From: an uncultured Clostridia bacterium
GTDB lineage: Bacteria; Bacillota; Clostridia; Christensenellales; Borkfalkiaceae
Direction of reading: 5' to 3'
NCBI GenBank assembly: GCA_947632195.1
Contig: CANROE010000018.1
Location: forward strand, 1-39,854
DNA: 39,854 nucleotides
Shown here: in pieces, positions 33,647 to 39,854 of the stretch
Numbering within the stretch: position 1 is the stretch's first letter
How the letters are laid out: the number at the start of each line of letters is the position of its first letter
Program-made: the position numbers and the translations under genes
Notes under the pieces: generated by a model
What the model was told of the DNA's origin: nothing
The model's database searches: none
What the model saw: only the letters and a program-made list of their open reading frames with translations

Positions 33647-34363
33647 TCAGAGATCCCCCGCAAGACGAAAAATTTCATTGCTGTTTTCATCCGAACAGTC
33701 CGCGACCCTCAGAAAGTAGAGATAGCCGCAAAGGAGGGCTTTGAGTTCCGAATAGTCCCCTCTTCCCACAGCGGCGTAGAGCTCGTTGAGGATCATATCC
33801 GCCGCGATCCCGTCCTCGGGGCTCAGGGAAAGCGCGGAAATGCGGGTGCGTTCCAGCGAAATTTTTTCGGCGAGTTTTTCGAGTCGGTTTTCTTCCTGTT
33901 TGCGTCTGTGCTCGGGCGCCATTCTGGCGGGATCGGGATAGCAGTCGTGTACGATGTCGCGGAAGGGACGGATGACGCGGTCGACGAACAGTGAGTAGCT
34001 CGCCGTGTAACTGCCGTCGACGTAGAAATAGCGGAGCAGGAAGTCGTTGAACTTCATGGCGCCGTTGTCGAAGTCCACGAGCAAGCAGAACACGAACGCC
34101 AAAATTTCGCTGCGTTCCTTGGGCAAATAGGCCTCCCCTCGGGTGTATCTGCCGCCCTCGCCCGGCTGTTTGAGACAGGCGGCCTTCGTCGCGGGATAGT
34201 CGAACCCCTGCGTGACGGCGGTAAAGAGCCCGCGAAGGTCTTCGCTCGTGGCGATGGCGCGGAGCAGTTCGCCGATCTTGGTGTCGGCGAGAATGAATTT
34301 TCCCGTAATGAGTTCGTCACAGGCGGTAAAGAAACGTTGTAATTTTACTCGATTGTCTTCCAT
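33647..34363 (-). CDS. Protein of unknown function, partner of nudF
   Basis: I do not recognise this 238-residue, mostly alpha-helical, soluble protein. It has no signal peptide or membrane segment. It contains a Phe/Leu-rich stretch (LAFVFCLLVDFDNGAMKFNDFLLRYFY) and a charged helix (PEHRRKQEENRLEKLAEKISLERTRI) that could form a coiled coil. AAAGGACGG lies upstream of the ATG. It is the first gene of a two-gene operon with nudF, divergent from the HPr-like gene. Codon use matches the neighbours, so it looks like a lineage-specific conserved gene rather than an artefact. Confidence 0.85.
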   Translation of the reverse strand: MEDNRVKLQRFFTACDELITGKFILADTKIGELLRAIATSEDLRGLFTAVTQGFDYPATKAACLKQPGEGGRYTRGEAYLPKERSEILAFVFCLLVDFDNGAMKFNDFLLRYFYVDGSYTASYSLFVDRVIRPFRDIVHDCYPDPARMAPEHRRKQEENRLEKLAEKISLERTRISALSLSPEDGIAADMILNELYAAVGRGDYSELKALLCGYLYFLRVADCSDENSNEIFRLAGDL

Positions 34364-34414
34364 AAGCGTTCCGTCCTTTCGGCAAATTATATAAGTTTAT
34401 ATTCTTCTTTTGCT

Positions 34415-34420
34415 ATTATA
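34415..34420 (-). promoter_or_regulatory. -10 box of the unknown gene-nudF operon
   Basis: On the minus strand a perfect TATAAT with an upstream TG (extended -10). The -35 (TTTAAT at 17 bases) is weak. Confidence 0.6.
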
Positions 34421-34462
34421 GCACAAATCTGAAAATAATTAAAGAATTTTTCTGAAAATATC

Positions 34463-34491
34463 TTGATTTTGTCACGCTTTTTCGCTATAAT
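34463..34491 (+). promoter_or_regulatory. Promoter of the HPr-like gene
   Basis: TTGATT (34463-34468), a 17-base spacer and TATAAT (34486-34491). Confidence 0.85.
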
Positions 34492-34526
34492 ATAGGAAAT
34501 TTATGATGAATGGAGGAAAACCTATC

Positions 34527-34754
34527 ATGAAATCTTTGAAAATTTCTCTTGAAATGGCACAGAAGGTAAAGGAATTCGTCACGATCACGCAGGGTTGCGA
34601 GTGCGAGATCCTTTTGAAGAGCGGTAAATACGTTGTGGACGCAAAGTCCATCCTCGGCATTTTCAGCCTTGATCTGAGCAAGCCCCTCACGGTCGAAATT
34701 TACAGCGACGACTGCGCAGACCTTCTTGCCCAACTTCAAAAGTTCGCGGCATAA
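34527..34754 (+). CDS. HPr-like protein without the phosphorylated histidine
   Basis: The 75-residue protein has the HPr fold pattern: an opening strand, helix 1, and the AKSILGIFSLDL segment (39-50) that in HPr carries the regulatory Ser46, here S41. The GLHARPA loop with the PTS phosphoacceptor His15 is replaced by MAQKVKEF, with no His anywhere in the protein. It therefore cannot carry phosphate in the PTS in the normal way. Similar His-less HPr paralogues exist in many Clostridia; a regulatory or adaptor role is possible. The ATG at 34527 with GGAGG upstream is preferred over the ATG at 34503. Confidence 0.88.
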   Translation: MKSLKISLEMAQKVKEFVTITQGCECEILLKSGKYVVDAKSILGIFSLDLSKPLTVEIYSDDCADLLAQLQKFAA

Positions 34755-34776
34755 GTATAACAGACGATAAGCACCC

Positions 34777-34803
34777 TGCCGCTTAAAGTTTCTTTAAGCG
34801 GCA
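34777..34803 (+). terminator. Hairpin after the HPr-like gene
   Basis: A perfect 12 bp stem TGCCGCTTAAAG and complement with loop TTT. The T tract is poor, so some read-through into the DUF4364 gene is likely. Confidence 0.65.
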
Positions 34804-34844
34804 ATTTGTGTTAGGAAAGCGAGATAAGCAAAGGAATCGCCCGC

Positions 34845-35369
34845 ATGCTGGTAAAGGGAGAAACATCCGTCAACAAGTTAATACTGCTGTTCGTATTCGA
34901 CAAGATGGAGTGTCCTCTCTCCGAGCGTACCTTGATCGACATGTGCACGTCCTCCAACGATTGGATCAATTATATGGATTGCATGGTGCTGCTCCATAAA
35001 TTGCTCTCGGACGGCTTTATCTGCGAGATCCCCAGCAGCGACGATCCCCTTTACATGCTCACGACCGAAGGCCGTGAATCGCTTGCCAATTTCTACATCA
35101 ACATTCCGAAAAGTCTCCGCGAGGAGATTTCGAGGTTCATAAAAAACAACAGCTCCAAGTTCCGCACCCGTCAGGATTGCAAGTCCGACTACTATCTGAA
35201 CGCGGACGGCACCTACACCGTATTTTTGAAGATCCTTGCCCCCATGCAGCCCATGCTTGAACTCAAATTCGTCGTACCCGACAAAAAGACGGCGAGCTAC
35301 ATTTATAAAAAGTGGGAGGACAAGGCCTCGGAGGTGTATTCGGTGCTCTATGAGACGCTTGTTGACTGA
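34845..35369 (+). CDS. DUF4364 family winged-helix protein
   Basis: The 174-residue protein matches DUF4364, a family of Clostridia proteins with a predicted N-terminal winged helix (NKLILLFVFDKMECPLSERTLIDMC...LTTEGRESL). A C-terminal alpha/beta part (SDYYLNADGTYTVFLKI and VVPDKKTASYIYKKWEDKASEVY) follows. It is probably a DNA-binding regulator; target and ligand are unknown. AAGGAAT lies 7 bases upstream of the ATG. A TSCPD gene follows after 10 bases, so the two are cotranscribed. Confidence 0.88.
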   Translation: MLVKGETSVNKLILLFVFDKMECPLSERTLIDMCTSSNDWINYMDCMVLLHKLLSDGFICEIPSSDDPLYMLTTEGRESLANFYINIPKSLREEISRFIKNNSSKFRTRQDCKSDYYLNADGTYTVFLKILAPMQPMLELKFVVPDKKTASYIYKKWEDKASEVYSVLYETLVD

Positions 35370-35379
35370 GAGGTAACCT

Positions 35380-35634
35380 ATGATCACATATTCTCCGAAA
35401 GGAACTTGCTCCAAGCAGATCGTGTTCGATTTAGACGAGGAGCACCGCATTCACAATCTCAAATTTATCGGCGGGTGCAGCGGCAACCTGCAAGGTATCG
35501 GCCGTCTTGTGGAAGGACGGAAGGCGGAGGAGATCATTCCTCTTTTAAAGGGGATCCGCTGCCGCCAGAATACTTCCTGTCCCGACCAGCTCGCCAGAGC
35601 CCTGGAAGAGCAGATCACGCCCAAGGAAAACTGA
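35380..35634 (+). CDS. TSCPD domain protein
   Basis: The 84-residue protein carries the motif that names the family, TSCPDQLARAL (66-76), and the upstream GGCSGNLQGIGRLVEG and IRCRQN segments. The TSCPD domain also occurs at the C-terminus of some class II ribonucleotide reductases and here stands alone. Conserved cysteines (C10, C33, C61, C68) suggest metal or redox chemistry. The function is unknown. GAGAGGT precedes the ATG. Confidence 0.9.
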   Translation: MITYSPKGTCSKQIVFDLDEEHRIHNLKFIGGCSGNLQGIGRLVEGRKAEEIIPLLKGIRCRQNTSCPDQLARALEEQITPKEN

Positions 35635-35648
35635 ATTTTCGGAAAAAG

Positions 35649-35680
35649 AAAGGCCTGTCCGCAGCGGCAGGCCTTTTTTT
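35649..35680. terminator. Bidirectional terminator between TSCPD gene and sdaA
   Basis: AAAGGCCTG...CAGGCCTTT with an inner CCGC/GCGG stem; TTTTTTT follows on the plus strand and TTTCTTTTT on the minus strand. Confidence 0.88.
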
Positions 35681-36882
35681 CAGCTCACTTTATAGTATTT
35701 TGCAAGTCCCCCTTCGCTCGTCTCGCGGTAGCGGGCGTTGAGGTCCTTTCCCGTCTCATACATGGTATGCACGATGAGGTCGAAGGAGATCTTTCTCGTG
35801 CCGTGGAGGACTTTTGCAAGTTCCGCGCTCGTGAGCGCACGGAGGGCCGCTACGGCGTTGCGCTCGATACAGGGGATCTGCACATAGCCGCATACGGGAT
35901 CGCAGGTGAGCCCGAGCTGATGTTCGAGCGCGATCTCGGCGGCGTACTCTATTTCATCGGCGGGCGCGTTGAAGAGACGGCAGACGGCAGCGGCCGCCAT
36001 GCTCGTCGCGGTGCCGACCTCCGCTTGGCACCCCGCTTCGGCGCCGCTTACGGAGGCGTTTTGCTTGACGGTAACGCCGATGAGCCCCGCAACGGCAAGC
36101 GCCGCCACGATACGGCTGTCCGAATAGCCGTGCATTCTGCTCATATAGCAGAGGACGGCGGGAAGGACACCGCTCGCGCCGCAGGTGGGCGCCGTGACGA
36201 TGGTCCCTCCGCTCGCGTTCTCCTCGCTCGTCGCAAAGGCAAAGGCACATAGGTGCCGTTTCTCCATTTGGGGAGGCGTCTCCTCGCGGTCCACCGTCTC
36301 AAAGAGCGTTTTCGCCTTGCGGAGCACTTGGAGTTTCCCGGGGAGCACCCCTTCCGCCGTCAGTCCGCGATGGATCGCAGACCTCATCGTCCGCCAGACT
36401 TCGAGCAGAAAGTCCTTGATGTGCTCGTCCTCGAAGTCGTAGACGACTTGGTCGAGGGTGCAGTTATGCTCCTTGGCATAGGCGAGAATTTCCCCGAAGT
36501 TTTTGAAGGGATAGACGTCTCCGCTCCCCTTTTCGGGCTCGCCGAGGACCTGTATCGACCCGCCCCCGACAGAGAGATAGGTCAGTTTCCCGACCTGCTC
36601 CTCGCCGCAGAACCCCTCGATGTCGAGGGTATTGGGGTGCGGAAGGTCCTCTTTCTCATAGTTAAACACCACTTCGCAGGGCTTGGGTGCGAAGGTGGAG
36701 AGAATGATCTCGTCCGTAAGATGTCCCTTTCCCGTGTAGGCGAGGGAGCCGTACAGGGTCACGCGGAAACGCTCCGCATTGGGATAGCGGTCGAGAAAGT
36801 CTTTGGCGGCGCGCTCGGGTCCCATGGTGTGGGAGCTGGACGGGCCTTTTCCGATCTTATATAATTCCCGAAGTGATTCCAT
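35680..36882 (-). CDS. sdaA: L-serine dehydratase, single-chain iron-sulfur type
   Basis: The 400-residue enzyme deaminates serine to pyruvate and ammonia with an oxygen-sensitive [4Fe-4S] cluster. The N-terminal beta part has GKGPSSSHTMGPERAA. The C-terminal alpha part has the catalytic-loop motif TAPTCGASGVLPA and the cluster cysteines in GCQAEVG and CDPVCGYVQIPCIERN. Both parts are in one chain, as in E. coli SdaA, whereas many Firmicutes split them into two subunits. The ATG at 36882 matches the family N-terminus. It lies 4 bases after the purH stop with only AAGAG upstream, so translation is probably coupled. Confidence 0.95.
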   Translation of the reverse strand: MESLRELYKIGKGPSSSHTMGPERAAKDFLDRYPNAERFRVTLYGSLAYTGKGHLTDEIILSTFAPKPCEVVFNYEKEDLPHPNTLDIEGFCGEEQVGKLTYLSVGGGSIQVLGEPEKGSGDVYPFKNFGEILAYAKEHNCTLDQVVYDFEDEHIKDFLLEVWRTMRSAIHRGLTAEGVLPGKLQVLRKAKTLFETVDREETPPQMEKRHLCAFAFATSEENASGGTIVTAPTCGASGVLPAVLCYMSRMHGYSDSRIVAALAVAGLIGVTVKQNASVSGAEAGCQAEVGTATSMAAAAVCRLFNAPADEIEYAAEIALEHQLGLTCDPVCGYVQIPCIERNAVAALRALTSAELAKVLHGTRKISFDLIVHTMYETGKDLNARYRETSEGGLAKYYKVS

Positions 36883-36886
36883 AGTT

Positions 36887-38413
36887 TTAACTCTTGAAAT
36901 GCCGCTCGCCCGTGCAGAGGACGGCGATCTTATACTTGTCGCAGAGTGAAATGAACTCTTCCGTACAGTTCCCCGTGAGAATGATGGCGGTAATGCCCGC
37001 GTTGTGGCAAAGTTCCGCGCATGCGGGGGTGGGCAGGTCGGAGTCGGAGGCGAGCACGCACCCCTTCGTCTTGCCGTCCGCAAGCTCAATAGCAAATTGC
37101 AGGGCGAGCAGGCGGTGGATCTGTCCCGTGCCGATCCCGACGGTCTGGTTTTCCCGCCCAAGCACGACGGCGCTTGAACGGGCGTGTTTTACCACTTTAT
37201 AGCAGAAATTGAGAGCGCGGATCTCCTTCTCGGTGGGCTTGCGCTTGGTGACGGGATAGGAGGACGCGCCTGCAAGGGTGTCGTAGGACTGCACGAGCAA
37301 TCCGCCGTAAATTTTTTGCAGGTCGAAGGTGGAGAACTGCACCTTGCTGCGGATCCCGGGCATTTCGAGCAGAATGAGATTTTCGCGGAAGCGCAGTTCG
37401 GTCATCGCCTCGGGGGTGAAACCGACGGCGAGAATGAGCTCTGCGTTCTTCTCTTTGAGTTCGAGCGCGAGGCGGGTATCCACCACCCCGTTGATGGCGA
37501 TGATTCCGTTGTTACAGTGCATGGGATCGGCCTCGGCGGCGCGCAGGAATGCGTCGTAAACGCTCTCCCCCACGCCCGCGCCGCAGGGCGCACGGTGCTT
37601 GCAGATGACGGCGGCGGGCTGGTCGAACTCCTTGACAAGTTCGAGCGCCGCATTGGCGTCATAGAAATTGTTGTAGGTCATCACGGGGCCCGCGAGCTGT
37701 TTTGCACGCGCCAGCGACCCCTCTTTGAGCAACGGTTCGCGGTAGACGGCAGCCTTTTGGTGCGGGTTCTCGCCGTAGCGCATTTCCTGCGCCTTTTCAT
37801 AGGTCACCGTAAGGTTCTGCGGGAAGGAAATTTTGACGTGACGGGACAGATATTGCGCCACGAGCGCGTCGTAAGAGGCGGTGCAGGAGAACGCCTTATA
37901 CATGAAGTATCTGCGCTCTTCTTCGGTAATGACGCCTGCCGCGAGGTCGCAGAGAATGCGCTCGTAGTCGGCGGGATCGCACACGGCGACCGTGCTTTGG
38001 AAATTCTTTGCCGCCGCATTGAGGAGCGCCACCCCGCCTGCGTCGATATGCGCCGCCGCTTCCTCGAAGGGAACGCCCGCCTCCATGTCCTCTTTGAAGG
38101 GATAGAGGTTGACGATCACAAGTTCTATGGGATAGACGTCCTCCGCGTCGAGTTCGGCAAGCTGCGCGGGGGTAAAGCGGTTTGCGATGATCCCCGTGTA
38201 GATGGCGGGGTGCACCGCCCGCACTTTGCCGCCGAGCGGCTCTGGATAGCCCGTGAGATCGTGCGCGGAGATGACCTTGATGCCCGCCTCGGAGAGTACC
38301 TTCTGCGTCCCCTCCGTTGCGATGAGTTCATAGCCGTATTCTTCGAGATAGCGGCAAAACTCGACGATCCCATCCTTGTTGTAGACGCTGACATACGCCC
38401 TCTTGTTCTTCAT
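36887..38413 (-). CDS. purH: PurH-type bifunctional AICAR transformylase/IMP cyclohydrolase, diverged
   Basis: The 508-residue protein aligns along its whole length with PurH, which formylates AICAR and closes the ring to IMP. The cyclohydrolase part keeps AHIDAGGVALLNAAAKN, but the usual GRVKTLHP reads GKVRAVHP. The transformylase part keeps YGENPHQKAA and the catalytic pair K272-H273, but KHTNPCG has become KHRAPCG. The C-terminal FFPF and QPGGSxRD motifs are replaced by DLPTP and LTGNCTEE, while RHF remains. Activity is plausible but the AICAR or folate site must differ. AAGGGAG precedes the ATG. Confidence 0.88.
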   Translation of the reverse strand: MKNKRAYVSVYNKDGIVEFCRYLEEYGYELIATEGTQKVLSEAGIKVISAHDLTGYPEPLGGKVRAVHPAIYTGIIANRFTPAQLAELDAEDVYPIELVIVNLYPFKEDMEAGVPFEEAAAHIDAGGVALLNAAAKNFQSTVAVCDPADYERILCDLAAGVITEEERRYFMYKAFSCTASYDALVAQYLSRHVKISFPQNLTVTYEKAQEMRYGENPHQKAAVYREPLLKEGSLARAKQLAGPVMTYNNFYDANAALELVKEFDQPAAVICKHRAPCGAGVGESVYDAFLRAAEADPMHCNNGIIAINGVVDTRLALELKEKNAELILAVGFTPEAMTELRFRENLILLEMPGIRSKVQFSTFDLQKIYGGLLVQSYDTLAGASSYPVTKRKPTEKEIRALNFCYKVVKHARSSAVVLGRENQTVGIGTGQIHRLLALQFAIELADGKTKGCVLASDSDLPTPACAELCHNAGITAIILTGNCTEEFISLCDKYKIAVLCTGERHFKS

Positions 38414-38424
38414 TTTGTTCTCCC

Positions 38425-38454
38425 TTGTAACTTTTTCCCGATTGCGCATACTAA
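38425..38454 (+). promoter_or_regulatory. Promoter of the DUF1294-like gene, predicted leaderless
   Basis: TTGTAA (38425-38430), an 18-base spacer and TACTAA (38449-38454), with the ATG at 38462, 8 bases after the -10. The overlapping GCGCAT-ACTAA-ATGCGC inverted repeat could be an operator shared with divergent purH. Confidence 0.55.
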
Positions 38455-38461
38455 ATGCGCT

Positions 38462-38752
38462 ATGATCTTGCTATACATTCTGCTCACGGTGTATATCCTT
38501 GCCGTAAACTTTTATGCTTTCCGCCTTGTCAAGACGCAGCGGGAAGATTTTGAAGCGGGTGGAGAGCCGAGCGGCGACGGGAAACTCCTGCTTGCGGCGC
38601 TCTTAGGGGGCGCTGCGGCGATCTATATCTCCATGTTCGCCATGCGTTACCGCCTCGGCAATCTGCTGCTTATGATCGCCATGCCCGTGCTCGCCGTGCT
38701 GAATGTTTACGGCTTTTATCTGGGATACCGCTCTGTATGGATGTTTTTATGA
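38462..38752 (+). CDS. Small DUF1294-like membrane protein
   Basis: The 96-residue protein has three hydrophobic segments: ILLYILLTVYILAVNFYAF, LLLAALLGGAAAIYISMFAM and LLLMIAMPVLAVLNVYGFYL. The order of an N-terminal helix ending in VNFYAF, a charged loop, then ALLGGAAA resembles DUF1294, although the usual HKT motif after the second helix reads RYRLGN. No ribosome-binding site precedes the ATG, consistent with a leaderless mRNA. It sits between divergent purH and the convergent HAD gene. Function unknown. Confidence 0.75.
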   Translation: MILLYILLTVYILAVNFYAFRLVKTQREDFEAGGEPSGDGKLLLAALLGGAAAIYISMFAMRYRLGNLLLMIAMPVLAVLNVYGFYLGYRSVWMFL

Positions 38753-38773
38753 GCAAAAATTTTGAGCAAAAAT

Positions 38774-39598
38774 TTATGAGCGGAACCCGTTCTCCATCAA
38801 CCACTTGCAGACGCCGTCCTCTTCGCAGTAGCCGACGACCCCCGTTGCCTTCTCTTTGAGCCACTGGTCGGCGTTCATCACGGCGTATTTTTCATCGCAG
38901 ACGTCGAACATGTCGGAATCGTTTGCGGTGTCGCCGAAACAGACCACCCTGTCGCAGCCGAGATATTGCCTCAGGAACGCAACGCCGTTTGCCTTTGTGG
39001 CTGCGCGCGGAGAGATCTCCATCCAAAAGTCGTTCTGGTACATCTCCTGGTGAAAGATACAGATGAAGCGCGGGTCGTATTTGAGGACGTTCCACGCCTG
39101 TTCGAGGTGCTCGCGCGCGCCGATACAGTGGAAGTAGAATACATAGTCTCCGAGGAGTTCCGCTTCGGAATGAACGGGCGCAAGGCGGCTTTCCCCTCTG
39201 CGGCGGAAGAGATAGCGCCGCATGCCCTCCGTCTCCCGCTCGGTGATCCATTTTACTTTTTCTCTCCCCTCCAAAGCGGAATAGGCAAAGGGAGAGATGT
39301 TAAAAGAGTTAAGTACGTCGAGGATATCGCGTTTTTCCTCCTCGTTGAGGAGGATCGCGCGCAAAGTCGTTTCGGTAGCAAAGTCATAGAGAAGTCCGCC
39401 GTTATAAAGGACGACGGGAGCGTTGATATTGAGGCCTTGGGTCGCATTTTTGGCGCTCTCGGCAGAGCGCGCGGTAGCAAAGGTAAATAAGAGACCGTCG
39501 CCGATCAGACGGTTCAGATGTTCGCAGCTGTACGCAGAGACCCGTTGCTCTTTGGTAAGCAGGGTTCCGTCGAGGTCGGTCACGAATAATGTTTTCAT
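38774..39598 (-). CDS. Cof-type HAD-IIB phosphatase
   Basis: The 274-residue cytoplasmic hydrolase has the HAD motifs: DLDGTLL with nucleophile D8 and D10, a T-rich motif II in FTFATARS, the conserved Lys in KANGVAFL, and GDTANDSDMF for magnesium. The cap between motifs II and III is of the IIB type. Relatives dephosphorylate sugar phosphates, FMN or pyridoxal phosphate, so the substrate cannot be named. AAGGAAACC precedes the ATG. It has its own promoter and is a single gene. Confidence 0.93.
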   Translation of the reverse strand: MKTLFVTDLDGTLLTKEQRVSAYSCEHLNRLIGDGLLFTFATARSAESAKNATQGLNINAPVVLYNGGLLYDFATETTLRAILLNEEEKRDILDVLNSFNISPFAYSALEGREKVKWITERETEGMRRYLFRRRGESRLAPVHSEAELLGDYVFYFHCIGAREHLEQAWNVLKYDPRFICIFHQEMYQNDFWMEISPRAATKANGVAFLRQYLGCDRVVCFGDTANDSDMFDVCDEKYAVMNADQWLKEKATGVVGYCEEDGVCKWLMENGFRS

Positions 39599-39640
39599 GG
39601 TTTCCTTATTCTTTGATCTTAGAATTTTACGAACGCAACT

Positions 39641-39669
39641 ATTTTAGCATATGCGAAAGAAAATGTCAA
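39641..39669 (-). promoter_or_regulatory. Promoter of the HAD phosphatase gene
   Basis: On the minus strand a perfect TTGACA (39664-39669), a 17-base spacer and TAAAAT (39641-39646). Confidence 0.85.
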
Positions 39670-39754
39670 CCGTAGCACGAAATGTTGAGAAGGGAGAAAT
39701 GGGGATCGTTACAAAATATATTTCGGGAAATTCGGAAAAAGTAGGCAAAAATAA

Positions 39755-39783
39755 TTGACAACCGAATAAAACTTTGGTAGAAT
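39755..39783 (+). promoter_or_regulatory. Promoter of tRNA-Gly
   Basis: A perfect TTGACA (39755-39760), a 17-base spacer and TAGAAT (39778-39783), 18 bases ahead of the tRNA. Confidence 0.85.
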
Positions 39784-39801
39784 GAACAAGCGTTGATTGA
39801 T

Positions 39802-39854
<53 letters not shown>

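Noticed and set aside
37184-38752. 522-residue open frame on the plus strand
   Set aside because: Its first 425 or so residues are antisense to purH; only the last 96 residues (from 38462) look like a real small membrane protein.

Overview
The window looks like a chromosomal core region of an anaerobic, spore-forming Clostridia bacterium (Firmicutes), moderately GC-rich and plausibly an uncultured gut lineage such as Christensenellales; that placement is an inference from gene content only. The pointers are a thrS T-box, a YtxC-type sporulation gene behind thrS with a SigE-like -10, DapL-type lysine synthesis, DUF4364 and TSCPD proteins, a DNA polymerase I without a proofreading site, and a single-chain iron-sulfur serine dehydratase. 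No phage, plasmid or transposase gene is visible.

Layout. 1-4400: tRNA-Leu(CAA), divergent polA-coaE, a lytic transglycosylase, then a duplicated structured leader that ends in tRNA-Leu(AAG). 4400-4990: a gene-free stretch of intergenic repeats. 4990-6760: D-lactate dehydrogenase and a nitrilase-fold protein that has lost its catalytic residues. 6850-13855: one long minus-strand operon purA-dapF-pyrG-dapL-malQ-mscL (purine, lysine/peptidoglycan, pyrimidine, glycogen/maltodextrin, osmotic safety valve). 14135-17200: a zinc-ribbon Nudix enzyme, a lipoprotein metalloprotease and an AraC/GyrI-like regulator. 17350-20230: yebC, an rRNA methyltransferase, and infC-rpmI-rplT behind an attenuator leader. 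20460-21190: two small HTH regulators. 21290-26940: thrS with T-box, ytxC, leuS. 27000-28650: hxlR divergent from a cupin gene and a SirTM-like sirtuin gene. 28700-32470: an ATP-grasp ligase downstream of an ECF S-component-coaX-hom operon with a highly structured leader. 32580-33110: a tiny Cys-rich membrane protein and a 49-bp repeat array. 33120-35640: a Nudix ADP-ribose pyrophosphatase with an unknown partner, divergent from an HPr-like protein without the active histidine, DUF4364 and TSCPD. 35680-39600: purH-sdaA, a small DUF1294-like membrane protein, a Cof-type HAD phosphatase. The window ends inside tRNA-Gly(UCC).

Most interesting: (1) a structured leader with two bulged-A hairpins and an enclosing stem ahead of the putative pantothenate transporter/pantothenate kinase operon; (2) a near-identical duplicated two-hairpin unit transcribed ahead of an A34-containing tRNA-Leu; (3) several genes (polA, the lipoprotein, ytxC, the DUF1294-like gene, perhaps the transglycosylase) whose start codon sits about 7 bases after the -10 box, so they should be leaderless; (4) a SirTM-like sirtuin paired with a cupin instead of the usual macrodomain/GcvH-L partners; (5) catalytically stripped or strongly diverged enzymes (nitrilase-like, HPr-like, PurH). 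All functional statements rest on reading motifs and context by eye; no database search was run.
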